A DNA stretch of 64,000 nt from Agrobacterium rubi TR3 = NBRC 13261 (GCF_000739935.1 NZ_BBJU01000026.1:1-64000); one strand, 5' to 3'; positions 40,545-50,814 are shown, numbered from the stretch's first letter. Translations and numbers: made by a program. The notes: generated from the letters alone by a model not told the origin.

Positions 40545-42260
40545 TTAGAAGGTCTGACCGGCCAGCATCGCGAAATGTTCGACGATGGGACCGAGCGCCA
40601 GAGCCGGGAAATATTGCAGCCCGCCGAGGATGATGATGATGCCGATGAGAAGGCCGACGAAAAGCGGGCCATCGGTGGGGAACGTACCGCTGGAGGCGGG
40701 AACACGAACCTTTGCGGCCAGCGAACCGGCAATGGCCATCACAGGGACGACATAGGCGAAACGACCCAGCAGCATGGCGAGCCCAAGCGTGGTGTTATAC
40801 CACGCCGTGTTGCCGGAAAGACCGCCGAAAGCCGAGCCATTGTTGCCCGCAGCCGAGGTATAGGCATAAAGGATTTCCGAAAGTCCGTGCGGGCCTGCGG
40901 TACCGATGCTGGCAACGGCCATGGGCAGCACGGCCGACACCGCCGAAAAGCCGAGGATGGCGACAGGCAGGATGAGAACGGCCAACATGGCGCATTTCAT
41001 TTCCCGTCCCTCGATCTTCTTGCCCAGGAATTCCGGTGTGCGTCCCACCATCAGGCCAGCCACGAAGACGGCCAGAAGCGCAAAGACGAGCATGCCGTAA
41101 AGGCCGGAGCCGACGCCGCCCGGCAGAATTTCGCCAAGCTGAATGAGGAACATCGGCACAAGACCACCAAGCCCGGTAAACGAACCCAGCATGCCGTTGA
41201 CGCCACCGTTCGAAAGGCCTGTCGTCACGGCCGCATAGAGAGCAGTCATGGCCTGGCCGAAGCGAACTTCCTTGCCTTCCATATTGCCCTGGAGAGCATC
41301 GACACCCAGTGCGGTCAAAATGGAATTACCCGAAGCTTCCGCCCAGTAGATGACGACGACGCCTGAAACCAACAGAATGGCCATGGCTGACAGCAGCACC
41401 CAGCCCTGACGGCGGTTGCCCACCATCTGGCCAAACGTATAGATCAGCGCCGCAGAGACGCACAGCATCGCGAAGATGTTGACGTAGTTTGCGAATGCCG
41501 TCGGATTTTCAAATGGATGAGCAGCATTGGCGTTGAAGAAACCGCCACCATTGGTGCCCAATTGCTTGATGGCTTCCTGGCTTGCAACGGGGCCAAGCGA
41601 AATGACCTGTTGTGCACCTTCGAGCGTGGTTGCCGTGACACTGGCATCCAGCGTTTGCGGCACGCCGGTCCACACGAAGATGAGTGCGATGACGATGGCC
41701 AGTGGCACAAGCACATAGAGCGTGGCTCTGGTCATATCGACCCAGAAATTGCCGAGCGTGCTGGCCTGCGAGCGCATGAAGGCGCGGGTAAAGGCCATGG
41801 CAAGCGCAATGCCGACAGCCGCCGACAGGAAGTTCTGCACCGTTAGGCCAACCATCTGGCTTAGATGGCTCATGGTCGCTTCACCGGCATAGTTCTGCCA
41901 GTTGGTGTTGGTGACGAAGCTGACGGAGGTGTTGAAGGCAAGGTCAGCCGGCACATTGGCAAAGCCCTGCGGATTGAGCGGCAGATAGGCTTGAAGACGC
42001 AGGATGGCATAAAGAACGAGGAAGCTCGCCAGCGAAAAGGCGAGCATGGACAGCGTATAGGCCAGCCAGGTCTGTTCCTTGTCCGCGCTGGTGCCAGCCG
42101 CGCGATAGATGCCGCGCTCGATGGGGTTTAAGACAGGCGAAAGAAAGGTTCTCTCGCCGGAAAATACCTTCGCCATGTAGAGCCCCAGCGGTTTGACGAC
42201 GCAGAGGACGGCGAGGAAAAGGAGGCCGATCTGCAGCCACCCGATAATGGTCATGGACAT
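40545..42260 (-). CDS. kdpA: Potassium-transporting ATPase subunit A
   Basis: Potassium-selective channel-like subunit of the Kdp pump. 571 residues with about ten membrane segments. The selectivity-filter loops are visible as [41 protein letters not shown] and [20 protein letters not shown] near residue 50 is a family signature. Starts 12 bases after kdpF. Confidence 0.97.
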   Translation of the reverse strand: MSMTIIGWLQIGLLFLAVLCVVKPLGLYMAKVFSGERTFLSPVLNPIERGIYRAAGTSADKEQTWLAYTLSMLAFSLASFLVLYAILRLQAYLPLNPQGFANVPADLAFNTSVSFVTNTNWQNYAGEATMSHLSQMVGLTVQNFLSAAVGIALAMAFTRAFMRSQASTLGNFWVDMTRATLYVLVPLAIVIALIFVWTGVPQTLDASVTATTLEGAQQVISLGPVASQEAIKQLGTNGGGFFNANAAHPFENPTAFANYVNIFAMLCVSAALIYTFGQMVGNRRQGWVLLSAMAILLVSGVVVIYWAEASGNSILTALGVDALQGNMEGKEVRFGQAMTALYAAVTTGLSNGGVNGMLGSFTGLGGLVPMFLIQLGEILPGGVGSGLYGMLVFALLAVFVAGLMVGRTPEFLGKKIEGREMKCAMLAVLILPVAILGFSAVSAVLPMAVASIGTAGPHGLSEILYAYTSAAGNNGSAFGGLSGNTAWYNTTLGLAMLLGRFAYVVPVMAIAGSLAAKVRVPASSGTFPTDGPLFVGLLIGIIIILGGLQYFPALALGPIVEHFAMLAGQTF

Positions 42261-42272
42261 TCTCCCGAAAGG

Positions 42273-42359
42273 TCAGAAGCGCTCGGGACGCAACAGCGTC
42301 ACGACGAGATAGACGACAAGAGCACCGGCAACGGCCAGCGCGAGCAAAGCTTCGATCAT
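42273..42359 (-). CDS. kdpF: Potassium-transporting ATPase subunit F, small membrane peptide
   Basis: 28 residues, a single hydrophobic helix that stabilises the Kdp complex. It reads MIEALLALAVAGALVVYL and ends in TLLRPERF, the hallmark of KdpF. Directly precedes kdpA. Too short for most gene finders. Confidence 0.9.
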   Translation of the reverse strand: MIEALLALAVAGALVVYLVVTLLRPERF

Positions 42360-42366
42360 GTCGCCC

Positions 42367-42450
42367 TCACAGCTGGTTGAGCGCGCGTGCATAAAAGGCA
42401 AAGCCAATCAGCACCGCGCAGCCGACGAGGACGAAAACGAGGTCGGACAT
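42367..42450 (-). CDS. 27-residue hydrophobic peptide upstream of kdpF
   Basis: ATG 42450 opens a frame of 27 codons: a hydrophobic stretch (LVFVLVGCAVLIGFAFY) flanked by an acidic start and a basic end (ARALNQL), ending seven bases before kdpF. GGAG precedes the start. It reads as a single-span membrane peptide and is the first frame of the kdp message. It could be a second small Kdp subunit or a leader peptide. I know it only by position and composition. Confidence 0.55.
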   Translation of the reverse strand: MSDLVFVLVGCAVLIGFAFYARALNQL

Positions 42451-42727
42451 GTGGGTTTCTCCGTGTGTTCGAGGAGATCACCCTACGCCCTCAACGCGTC
42501 AGGGTTCGATTGGGAAAACAGGTGGGGCGCATAAGGAAAACATAAAGACGCCATGACATGAGACCTGAGGACCGGGACGCCTGAAAACCCGGCGCCAGAA
42601 AATTCCGCTACGCGAGCGCATCCAGACAGCGGCGATATTCCCCTGAACGCGCAAAATTTGGAAAGCGTGCGGATTACAAATTCGGTGAAATTGCCGGAAG
42701 CTGTGCCTCTAATTTGGAGATTGAGAC
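42451..42727. other. Divergent promoter region between kdp and ssu operons
   Basis: 277 bp that must carry outward promoters for both operons. An AT-rich patch (about 42510-42550) is the only compositional landmark. I could not assign -35/-10 boxes or a KdpE site with confidence. The 92-codon antisense frame has no recognisable product. Confidence 0.4.
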
Positions 42728-43693
42728 ATGAGAGCATGGATTGCGTCGGCGTTGGGTGCATTGGCAGGACTTGTGGCGCTGGGCCAGGCTCATGCCGCAG
42801 ACATTTCTGAAATCCGCATCGACTGGGCGACCTACAATCCCGTCAGCCTCCTTCTCAAGAGTGATGGGCTGCTGGAAAAGGAATTCGAGAAGGACGGTAT
42901 CAAGATCACCTGGGTGCAGTCTGCCGGTTCCAACAAGGCACTGGAATTCCTCAATGCCAGTTCGCTCGACTTCGGCTCCACGGCGGGTGCCGCAGGCCTC
43001 GTCGGTCGCATCAACGGCAACCCCATCAAATCCATCTATGTCTATTCAAAACCGGAGTGGGTGGCACTTGTGACCCGCAAGGACACTGGCATCACCAAGG
43101 TCGAGGATTTGAAGGGCAAGTCGGTCGCCGCGACACGGGGTACCGACGCCCATATTTTCCTCGTGCGTGCGCTGGCCGACAAGGGCCTGACCGAAAAGGA
43201 CATCAAGCTGGTGCTGTTGCAGCATGCCGATGGGCGTCTAGCCTTGCAGCGCGGTGATGTGGACGCTTGGGCCGGTCTCGACCCGATCATGGCATCTGCC
43301 GAAATCGAGGATGGCGATACGCTGTTTTATCGCAATCCCGCCAACAACTCCTGGGGCGTGCTGAATGTGCGCGAAGAGTTTGCCAAGGAACATCCTGAGA
43401 TCGTCAAGCGCGTTCTGGCAACCTATGAACGCGCCCGCGACGAGGCTCGCAAGGATCCGGCCAAGCTGAAAGCAGCACTTGTGGCTGCGACGAAACTGCC
43501 GGACGCCGTAATCGCGCGTCAATTGGAACGCACCGATCTCAGCCAGTCGAAAATCGGTGACGAGCAGGCCCAGACCATCGAAGAGGCCGGTCTGGCGCTT
43601 CAGAAAGCGGGTGTCGTGAAGGCCGATGTTGATGTGAAAGCAACGGTCTCGGACCTGATCGACACGAGCTACGCCCCTGCGGCGGGTCGGTGA
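42728..43693 (+). CDS. ssuA: Aliphatic sulfonate ABC transporter, periplasmic binding protein
   Basis: 321 residues. Signal peptide about 1-23 (MRAWIASALGALAGLVALGQ then AHA). The mature part has the NMT1/SsuA-like fold: IRIDWATYNPVSLLLKSDGLLEKEF, WVQSAGSNKALEFLNASSLDFGSTAG, then VALVTRKDTGI and DAWAGLDPIMA. Binds alkanesulfonates for sulfur nutrition. Six bases ahead of ssuC. Taurine- or nitrate-type substrates are possible for this fold, but the ssuD gene in the same operon supports sulfonates. Confidence 0.92.
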   Translation: MRAWIASALGALAGLVALGQAHAADISEIRIDWATYNPVSLLLKSDGLLEKEFEKDGIKITWVQSAGSNKALEFLNASSLDFGSTAGAAGLVGRINGNPIKSIYVYSKPEWVALVTRKDTGITKVEDLKGKSVAATRGTDAHIFLVRALADKGLTEKDIKLVLLQHADGRLALQRGDVDAWAGLDPIMASAEIEDGDTLFYRNPANNSWGVLNVREEFAKEHPEIVKRVLATYERARDEARKDPAKLKAALVAATKLPDAVIARQLERTDLSQSKIGDEQAQTIEEAGLALQKAGVVKADVDVKATVSDLIDTSYAPAAGR

Positions 43694-43699
43694 TATCCC

Positions 43700-44542
43700 A
43701 TGGCTTTGCTGGATAGTGTGCTGCTAAAGCGGCAAGATGACATCGACAGACCTGAAAACCGGCATCGCCGGTTTTCGCTGCTTGATCACCCCTTGATCGG
43801 TATCGTGTTTCCGATTGCCGTTATTGTGGGCTGGGAGCTTCTGGTACGCGCCGGTATTATCGGCGGGCGGCTGATGCCGCCGCCGTCGCGAATATTGGCG
43901 ACGGTTCAGGAGCTTGCGCTATCAGGCGATCTCCTCACCCACATTTGGGTCACGCTGAAACGGGTATTGTTCGGGTTTGCCCTGGGTGCTGCTACCGGAA
44001 CGGTGCTGGGTGCGCTGACGGGCTTTCTGCCGCGCGTCGCGCGCATTCTCGACCCGACCCTGCAGGCGCTGCGCGCCATTCCGTCCATCGCCTGGGTGCC
44101 GCTCTTTATTCTCTGGTTCGGGATTTTCGAAGCCTCCAAGATTGCCTTGATCGGCGTTGGCGTGTTCTTTCCTGTCTACCTCGGCGTCTATGGTGCCGTT
44201 GTCGGTGTGGACCGGCGGATCGTCGAGGTCGGTCGCATCTACCGTCTTTCCGGCTTTGACCTCGTGCGCCGCATTCTCTTGCCATCGATCCTGCCCGGCT
44301 ATGTACTGGCACTGAGATCGGGCCTCGGCCTTGGCTGGATGTTCGTCGTTGCCGCCGAATTCATGGGGGCATCCGAGGGGCTTGGTTATCTCCTGGTCGA
44401 TGGGCAGCAACTGGGAAAACCGGACCAGATTCTGGCCGCCATCCTGATCTTTGCCATCGTCGGCAAGGCGACAGACAGCATTCTCATTCTGGTCAGCGCG
44501 CCCTTCCTGCGCTGGCAGGACACGCATGGTGGGCCGCGGTGA
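43700..44542 (+). CDS. ssuC: Aliphatic sulfonate ABC transporter permease
   Basis: 280 residues with about six membrane helices, first at about 30-50. The TauC/SsuC-type motifs MPPPSRILATVQEL and LRAIPSIAWVPLFILWFGIFEASKI are present, and the EAA-like loop is near EVGRIYRLSGFDLVRRILLPSILPG. Its stop codon shares one base with the ATG of ssuB (TGATG), so translation is coupled. Confidence 0.95.
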   Translation: MALLDSVLLKRQDDIDRPENRHRRFSLLDHPLIGIVFPIAVIVGWELLVRAGIIGGRLMPPPSRILATVQELALSGDLLTHIWVTLKRVLFGFALGAATGTVLGALTGFLPRVARILDPTLQALRAIPSIAWVPLFILWFGIFEASKIALIGVGVFFPVYLGVYGAVVGVDRRIVEVGRIYRLSGFDLVRRILLPSILPGYVLALRSGLGLGWMFVVAAEFMGASEGLGYLLVDGQQLGKPDQILAAILIFAIVGKATDSILILVSAPFLRWQDTHGGPR

Positions 44543-45297
44543 TGCTGGATATTCGCAATCTCTCCAAAGTCTACCCCAACGGAACGCATGCGCTCGATGG
44601 CTTTTCGCTGAGCGTGCGCGAAGGCGAGGTCGTCGCCGTGATCGGTGGTTCCGGTTGCGGCAAGAGCACGCTTCTGCGCCTGCTGTCGGGGCTGGAAAGC
44701 CTAAGCAACGGCGACATACGTCTGGACAACAAGCGCCTGGTCGAGCCGGACCCGCTGGTCAACATCGTCTTTCAGGAGCCACGGCTGTTCCCCTGGCTGA
44801 CGGTAGCCGACAATATCGGCTTTGGCGTGTCGTCGCTCGATGCCGACCAGCGCCGGGACCGCGTGCAGCAGGTACTGAAGAAAATCGGGCTTTCAGGCTA
44901 CGAGACACGGTGGATCAAGGAGCTTTCCGGCGGGCAGGCGCAGCGCGTTGCACTGGCGCGAGCGCTGGTCACGACACCATCGGTGCTTCTGCTCGACGAG
45001 CCCTTCTCCGCGCTTGACGCCATGACCCGCGCCGAGCTCCAAGACCATCTGGTCGATCTGTGGAGCGAGGCGGGTTCGACCATGCTACTCGTCACCCACG
45101 ATATCGAGGAGGCCATCATCATGGCGGACCGTATCGTTGTCATGCAGCCTTTTCCAGGCCGGATTCTTGAGGAAGTCTCTGTCGGTCTGCCGCGCAAGCG
45201 AGACCGGACATCGCCGGAGTTTGCGGCCCTGCGCAAGCATTTGTCCGAGCTTCTGGCCTTGTCTCTTTCCGATGCCAAACGCAGTGCAAGTGCATGA
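44542..45297 (+). CDS. ssuB: Aliphatic sulfonate ABC transporter ATP-binding protein
   Basis: 251 residues from ATG 44542 (MLDIRNLSKVY), chosen over a GTG one codon earlier because of the TGATG junction with ssuC. Walker A is GGSGCGKST, the Q-loop region reads VFQEPRLFPWLTV (typical of SsuB/TauB), the signature is LSGGQAQRVALARAL and Walker B LLLDEPFSALDA. Powers sulfonate import with ssuA and ssuC. Confidence 0.95.
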   Translation: MLDIRNLSKVYPNGTHALDGFSLSVREGEVVAVIGGSGCGKSTLLRLLSGLESLSNGDIRLDNKRLVEPDPLVNIVFQEPRLFPWLTVADNIGFGVSSLDADQRRDRVQQVLKKIGLSGYETRWIKELSGGQAQRVALARALVTTPSVLLLDEPFSALDAMTRAELQDHLVDLWSEAGSTMLLVTHDIEEAIIMADRIVVMQPFPGRILEEVSVGLPRKRDRTSPEFAALRKHLSELLALSLSDAKRSASA

Positions 45298-45330
45298 GCG
45301 CAACGTTGAAATTCGATGTTGGAGTTTGAG

Positions 45331-46770
45331 ATGCCGCAAGTGTCCGAGTTGCCGGTCGTTGCCGTTATCGGCGGTGGCTTCAGTGGAGCGGCTTTCGCGC
45401 TGCATTTGAACGCTCTCAGCGCCGGTCAAGCGCGCATCGTGGTCTATGAACCGCGCGAGCGCCTGGGGGCGGGCGTTGCCTACAGCACAGAAGACGCCGC
45501 GCATCGCATCAACGTGCCTGCCGGGCGCATGTCTATGTACCCCGACGATCCCGAGAGTTTTCTCCGGTATCTGGCGACGACGGATGAAGATGTCTCAGAT
45601 GCAGGTCTCATCGGACGCGATGGCCTGCCCTATCCCCGCCGTCAGGTCTTTGGAGATTATGTTGCATCGGAACTCGCACCCTTGCTGGTATCAGGCGCCG
45701 TCGAACACCGCCGATCGGAAGTCATCTCCATCACATCCTCGGGCTCGGACTGGCATATCACGGACAGTCAGAACGCGGAGTTGCAGGCGCAGTTCGTGGT
45801 ATTGGCGGCCAGCCATCCCTCGCCTGCGCTGCTTCGCCCGTTGTTGCCCTTTGCCAACCACCCGAAACTGGTTGCTGATGTGACTGTGCCCACAGCTCTT
45901 CTTGCGATTGAACCCGATGACCGCGTGCTGATCCTCGGAAACGGGCTGACCGCTGCCGATGTCGTCGCGTCACTGGAAAAACGGGGGCATCGCGGCACGA
46001 TCCTGTCGGTGTCGCGTCGGGGTCTGCGCTCGCGGGGCCACGCGCCCGCCGTGCAGGAGCCGTTCGGCGATTTTTCGTCTCAGCCTTCGACAACGGCCTC
46101 GGGGCTGCTGCACACGATCCGCCGTTCTATCAGAGAGGCGGAAGCGCAGGGCTTGACGTGGCATGCGGTTCTGGATGCCGTGCGTGCGCAGGCCTTTGCC
46201 ATCTGGCGGGCGCTTACCGTCACCGAGCGTCGGCGCATCGTTCGGCTTGCGCGTCCGTTCTGGGATGCACACCGTTTTCGCATCGCGCCGCAAGTGGAAG
46301 ATGCGCTTGACCGGGCTATTGCAGCCAGGCGTTTGAGCATTCGCGCAGCAAGGCTCAAGCAAGTGGCGCAGGAGGGCGACGCCTTCCGCGTTAGGCTGTC
46401 TCAACGCAACAAGCCTGACCTCGAAGAGCATCTATTTGATGCCATCGTGGTGACGACAGGTCCGGCGCATGACCATATTTTGCAGTCTCAACCGTTTCTG
46501 GCAGGGCTTGCAGAACAAGGCCATATCGGCGCCTGCGAAACCGGTCTCGGCATCGCCTGCAATCTCGATGCCCGCGCGCTGAACAGCGAAGGCAAGCCGG
46601 TCGAAAACCTGTTGGTCGCCGGACCGCTGGCGCGTGGGACCTTCGGGGAACTGATGGGCCTGCCGCAGGTGACAGAACACGCCGTCTTCGTTGCCCGACA
46701 GGTGGCCGACGCCCTCGCCACCACACATCACACGATTTCAGAACCTCATTCCCGTCGTCTGGCGGTTTGA
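45331..46770 (+). CDS. FAD/NAD(P)-binding oxidoreductase-like protein in the ssu operon
   Basis: 479 residues from ATG 45331, which has TTGGAG seven bases upstream; ATG 45316 is also possible. The N-terminal dinucleotide motif VAVIGGGFSGAAFALHL is followed by GAGVAYST, RINVPAGRMSMYPDDPESFLRYL, and a second dinucleotide site VLILGNGLTAADVVASL, the pattern of the FAD-NAD(P)-binding (NAD_binding_9) family. Sits between ssuB and ssuD with 33 and 21 bp gaps. A flavin- or NAD(P)H-handling protein beside an FMNH2-dependent monooxygenase suggests it supplies reducing power or processes the aldehyde product, but this is inference: it is not the usual SsuE flavin reductase. Confidence 0.82.
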   Translation: MPQVSELPVVAVIGGGFSGAAFALHLNALSAGQARIVVYEPRERLGAGVAYSTEDAAHRINVPAGRMSMYPDDPESFLRYLATTDEDVSDAGLIGRDGLPYPRRQVFGDYVASELAPLLVSGAVEHRRSEVISITSSGSDWHITDSQNAELQAQFVVLAASHPSPALLRPLLPFANHPKLVADVTVPTALLAIEPDDRVLILGNGLTAADVVASLEKRGHRGTILSVSRRGLRSRGHAPAVQEPFGDFSSQPSTTASGLLHTIRRSIREAEAQGLTWHAVLDAVRAQAFAIWRALTVTERRRIVRLARPFWDAHRFRIAPQVEDALDRAIAARRLSIRAARLKQVAQEGDAFRVRLSQRNKPDLEEHLFDAIVVTTGPAHDHILQSQPFLAGLAEQGHIGACETGLGIACNLDARALNSEGKPVENLLVAGPLARGTFGELMGLPQVTEHAVFVARQVADALATTHHTISEPHSRRLAV

Positions 46771-46791
46771 TTGACAGTAAGGACAGGTAAT

Positions 46792-47961
46792 ATGGCCAAG
46801 ACCCAACAACCTCTCGATTTTCTTTGGTTCATCCCGTCGTCCGGCGACGGTTCCTACCTTGGGTCGGACGATCTCGCCCGCCCCTCGGACCCCGCCTATT
46901 TTCGCGAGATCGCGCAGGCAGTGGATCGTCTCGGCTATTCCGGCGTGCTGATCCCAACCGGCGTGGCGTGCGAAGAATCCTTCATTCTGGCCGCCAATCT
47001 GGCCGCCTATACCGAAAACCTCAAATTCCTCGTTGCCATCCGCCCGGGCGTGGCATCCCCCGCCTATTATGCCCGTCTTGCCGCAACGCTGGACCGCGTT
47101 TCCAACGGCCGGCTGCTTCTTAACATCGTGGTTGGCGGAAGCGCGCAGGAACTGGCGGGCGACGGCATTTTCCTGCCGCATGACGAACGATACGACCATG
47201 CGGACGAATTCTTCCAGGTGTTCAACAGGCTGATCGAAACCGGAAGCGCGCATCTGGATGGCAAATATATTCAGGCTCACCATGCCGAACTCGGCCTGCC
47301 GCCAGTGCAGGAACCACGCCCGCCGATCTATTTCGGCGGCTCATCCGATGCGGCCATCGATTTCTCGGCTGGCATCATCGACAAATATCTCACCTGGGGA
47401 GAGCCACCGGCACAGGTCGCCGAAAAGATCGAAAAGGTTCGTAAAGCCTCTGCTGCGGTCGGTCGCGAGGTCACTTTCGGCATTCGCCTGCATTTCATCG
47501 TGCGCGAGACGGACGAGGAAGCATGGGAGGCGGCAGATCGGCTGATCTCCAAACTCTCCGATGAAACGATTGCCGCCGCACAGCAGGTCTTCCTGAAAAA
47601 CTCCGATTCCGTCGGTCAGGCCCGCATGGTTGCCCTTCATGGTGGGCGACGCGACAAGCTGGAAGTCTCGCCAAACCTGTGGGCCGGTATCGGCCTCGTG
47701 CGTTCCGGCGCGGGTACGGCGCTCGTGGGTTCACCGAAGACCATCGCAGCGCGCCTGCGCGAATATCAGGATATCGGGATTGATACGGTCATCGCATCAG
47801 GCTATCCGCATCTGGAAGAAGCCTACCGGGTCTCCGAACTTCTCTTCCCCGAAATCGGCCTGGAAGGCCCGCGCGGCCAGATCCGCTCGTCCTTCGGTAA
47901 AGCCCAGGTCTTCGGCGGCGGCGGCCATGGCGGCAACGTTAAGGTTAGCGCAGGCGGTTGA
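46792..47961 (+). CDS. ssuD: FMNH2-dependent alkanesulfonate monooxygenase
   Basis: Cleaves the C-S bond of alkanesulfonates, giving sulfite and an aldehyde. 389 residues from ATG 46792 with GGACAGG upstream. A luciferase-like TIM barrel beginning [16 protein letters not shown], with the conserved cysteine C60 (PTGVACEES) that aligns with Cys54 of the E. coli enzyme, and [24 protein letters not shown]. The Gly-rich tail is common in SsuD. Needs a flavin reductase; no ssuE is in the window. A hairpin after the stop closes the operon. Confidence 0.95.
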   Translation: MAKTQQPLDFLWFIPSSGDGSYLGSDDLARPSDPAYFREIAQAVDRLGYSGVLIPTGVACEESFILAANLAAYTENLKFLVAIRPGVASPAYYARLAATLDRVSNGRLLLNIVVGGSAQELAGDGIFLPHDERYDHADEFFQVFNRLIETGSAHLDGKYIQAHHAELGLPPVQEPRPPIYFGGSSDAAIDFSAGIIDKYLTWGEPPAQVAEKIEKVRKASAAVGREVTFGIRLHFIVRETDEEAWEAADRLISKLSDETIAAAQQVFLKNSDSVGQARMVALHGGRRDKLEVSPNLWAGIGLVRSGAGTALVGSPKTIAARLREYQDIGIDTVIASGYPHLEEAYRVSELLFPEIGLEGPRGQIRSSFGKAQVFGGGGHGGNVKVSAGG

Positions 47962-47969
47962 TAGAAGAC

Positions 47970-47997
47970 GCAGCACGGGTGTGTGATCCCGTGCTGC
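47970..47997. terminator. Bidirectional hairpin between ssuD and the MalT-like regulator
   Basis: GCAGCACGGG pairs perfectly with CCCGTGCTGC around an eight-base loop in the 57-bp gap between converging genes. No long T-run on either strand, so termination would be weak or factor-assisted. Confidence 0.6.
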
Positions 47998-48018
47998 GGC
48001 CACACGCTGTGACCGTCG

Positions 48019-50751
48019 CTATGAACCTCCTGTCAGATTGAGCTGGTTGCTGACCGATACGGCCATCCCCCGCCGACTGACGCCTAGTTTGGCATAGATA
48101 TTTTTCAGGTGAAACTTGACGGTGGCTTCGGAAATATCCAGCGAGCGTGCCATCTCCTTGTTGCTGCGGCCATCTGCCAGAAGTTTCAAGACACTGGTCT
48201 CCCGGCCGCTCAACAGGCCCGCAGAGGGTTTCACGCCGTCTATCCTCTCCTGCATGGCAATCGCGGTTTTTGGCTGGCGCTGGAAGCCATGGCCGACGAT
48301 GCGGCTCATGAAGTCCACGGCATCAACACTGAAGGCTTTCAGTCCGAAGCGGCGCACGATGGCCCGCAACGTGACCGCAAACTCCGGGCCTTCATCAATG
48401 AAAAACTGGGTTGCCTCGTGGGCACGGGCAAGAGCGATGGCCGATTGCATGTAGGACAGGGCCTTGTCCTGCTGTCCAGCGTTCCATGCCGCACGCACGG
48501 CGATGATTTCGGCAATCAACCGGTGATAACCCTGCCCGTCACGTGAACTCTTGGCGATCAGTGTTTCCAGCGCATCGAGCGCCGTTTGCGCGTGACCAAG
48601 AACAAGGACCAGCCGGGCTGATGCGATCTCGTAATCATAAGCCTCCCTCCACGTCCAGTTATTGGGATCCACCCTCCCCCGCATGGCCACCACTTTTTCA
48701 CTGGCCTGCACTGCAGACTCGATCATGCCGACCCTGACGAGAAGGTCGATGCGCATGATGCCAGCTGCAATCTTCAGACGAGGCATGGCCCGTTCGACGG
48801 CAACTTCCTCTGCCTTGTCGATGGCGGCAATGGCGGTATCAAAACCACTGACATGCAGGCGGCTGCGGGCAAGCAGCGAAAACAGGCGCGTGAACAGATC
48901 GACCCAACTTTCTCCACGCACCATAGGCTCCATGCATTCGCTGAGCATGGTCTCGACAAGCTGGACCTCGCCTTGATGATAGAGCACATCGGCGCAGGCA
49001 AGTCGGGTGATGGCCAGGAGATTGCGGTCGCTCCAGTGTTTGCTTTCGACAAGAGCCTCGGCCTCCCTGCAAAATTGCAGCGCGGACGAAAACTCGCCGC
49101 TGAGCGACCCGACGAGGCCGAGATGCACCAGCATGAAGACCTGCGCGTAGGCCGCCTTTTCCTCGCGGTAATAGCCGAGTGCCTTCAGCGCCGTGCGCCG
49201 TGCGGCTTCAAGATCGCCCAGCCGCGTATAGATGATGCACAGATGATTGTGGATCCAGGCCAGTTCCCAGGTCGCATGCGGCGGCAGCGTTGCGGCCACT
49301 TGTTCCCAATGGTTGGCCCTAGCCGTATCCATGCGACGATCCACATAGACGTCGATCAGGCTGTCGATGTGATCCAGAACATCGCGGGGAACGGCGGCCA
49401 GTGCAACCTCCGACCAGTCGCCATTTTCCTTCAACAGGTCCAGCCGCTCCCGTCCAGCTGTGCCATTTCCACGCTTGGAGAGGACGACGGCGTAACACAC
49501 CACGAGGCCGGGAGAAGCATGCAGAACGTCTGGCGGAAAGTTGTCGATCAGGTGTTCCAACACCTTGTGTCCGGCGCGCAGAAAGATATCGACACCGCCT
49601 GCCTGATCGATAATCTCCTCGGCCATTCGAAAGTCGCCACTCCGTGCCGCATGAGAGACGGCCTGCTCCAGAAGGCCACGGGTCGCAAACCATGTGGCGG
49701 CGCGTCGGTGCAGCGCTCGACCATTGTCTGTTGGCTTTGTCGCCATATCGTCGGTGAAGCAGGACCGCAGGACCGGATGAAGCGAAAGCCACCCGCCGGC
49801 ATTTTTTTCAACGACCGGGTTCAGTGCTTCCAGAAAGGCGAGATCATCAGACGACACCGGCTCGGCGCCGAGATCGGTGGCAAGGTCCAGGCGAAATTCA
49901 TCAAAGCTCGCCATTTTCTGGAGAACATCGCAGAGAGCAGGCGATAGCTGGCTGATGATCGTTTCCCGCACGAAGCCCATCATGTCTGCGTGCTGTTCGG
50001 TCAAAAACGGTTCCGTCTGCGCAGATACGCTAGAACCAAGCTGTGCCAGCGCGGGCCAACCTCTTGTCACCTGCATCAGTTGATCGACAGAGGCCGCCGT
50101 CTGTGAGCGGGACAGAAGGCGCTGAAGTTCAGAACGCCCGAAGAGCAGGTCGCTTGCCGTGATTTCACTCAGCGTGCCGCGTGCCTTCAACCGGGCAAGC
50201 GGTATCGCCGCAGGGCGGAAGGACGCGACGGCGATACTCAGATTATCCGGCGCGGATAGCACCATCTGCTCTAGAAACGGATGCTGCCCAACAGCGGCAT
50301 CGGCATTATCGAGAAACAAAACGGTCACGCCACTGCGCCGCCCGACCGCTTCCATCGTGTCCAGCAAGGCATCGGCAGTGTCTGCTCTCTGCGGAAGATC
50401 GAGCGCTTGCCGCAGATCGGCGACGAAATCCTCTGGTGATTGCGGCGAAGACAGAGTTAGCCACGAGCAGTGCGCAATGGGTGTTTCACGCATACCGGGG
50501 AGAAGCAACGTTCCAGCCAGGATGCGGTCATAAGCGGCCTTCATCAGCGCCGTCTTGCCGAAGCCGGGGGGGGCGCGCAAGACGACGATCTGGCGCGCCA
50601 GCCCGTCCATAAGCTTCGAGAGCAGATAAGGGCGCTCTATGGCATTGAACAGCATGCGTGGTGGGCGAAAGCGCAATCCAGCTCTGCCACGCTCCACGCC
50701 AGTTTCGACAGATTTTGTCTTTTCGCTCAAACCTGGGTTCTGCATCGGCAT
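48019..50751 (-). CDS. LuxR-family ATP-dependent regulator, MalT-like (LAL)
   Basis: Large STAND-type transcription activator, 910 residues. An N-terminal NTPase domain has Walker A APPGFGKT at 60-67 and VLFLDNADAAVG as a Walker-B-like segment; a long alpha-helical repeat (TPR-like) region fills about 330-800; and a C-terminal LuxR helix-turn-helix (about 840-900) reads LSGRETSVLKLLADGRSNKEMARSLDISEATVKFHLKNIY. MalT-type proteins oligomerise on an inducer plus ATP and activate a catabolic operon. It is the last gene of the minus-strand hydantoin-type cluster, 63 bp after the second DUF917 gene, so it probably senses that substrate. Confidence 0.9.
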   Translation of the reverse strand: MPMQNPGLSEKTKSVETGVERGRAGLRFRPPRMLFNAIERPYLLSKLMDGLARQIVVLRAPPGFGKTALMKAAYDRILAGTLLLPGMRETPIAHCSWLTLSSPQSPEDFVADLRQALDLPQRADTADALLDTMEAVGRRSGVTVLFLDNADAAVGQHPFLEQMVLSAPDNLSIAVASFRPAAIPLARLKARGTLSEITASDLLFGRSELQRLLSRSQTAASVDQLMQVTRGWPALAQLGSSVSAQTEPFLTEQHADMMGFVRETIISQLSPALCDVLQKMASFDEFRLDLATDLGAEPVSSDDLAFLEALNPVVEKNAGGWLSLHPVLRSCFTDDMATKPTDNGRALHRRAATWFATRGLLEQAVSHAARSGDFRMAEEIIDQAGGVDIFLRAGHKVLEHLIDNFPPDVLHASPGLVVCYAVVLSKRGNGTAGRERLDLLKENGDWSEVALAAVPRDVLDHIDSLIDVYVDRRMDTARANHWEQVAATLPPHATWELAWIHNHLCIIYTRLGDLEAARRTALKALGYYREEKAAYAQVFMLVHLGLVGSLSGEFSSALQFCREAEALVESKHWSDRNLLAITRLACADVLYHQGEVQLVETMLSECMEPMVRGESWVDLFTRLFSLLARSRLHVSGFDTAIAAIDKAEEVAVERAMPRLKIAAGIMRIDLLVRVGMIESAVQASEKVVAMRGRVDPNNWTWREAYDYEIASARLVLVLGHAQTALDALETLIAKSSRDGQGYHRLIAEIIAVRAAWNAGQQDKALSYMQSAIALARAHEATQFFIDEGPEFAVTLRAIVRRFGLKAFSVDAVDFMSRIVGHGFQRQPKTAIAMQERIDGVKPSAGLLSGRETSVLKLLADGRSNKEMARSLDISEATVKFHLKNIYAKLGVSRRGMAVSVSNQLNLTGGS

Positions 50752-50814
50752 GCTCTTTTTCGATCGCAGGCGGGCCTGCTTGTGCCTCCATCAGGTCCGC
50801 AAGTCGATCATTCG

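Noticed and set aside
42483-42761. 92-codon frame in the kdp-ssu intergenic region
   Set aside because: No motif or ribosome-binding site, and it overlaps the ssuA start on the opposite strand.
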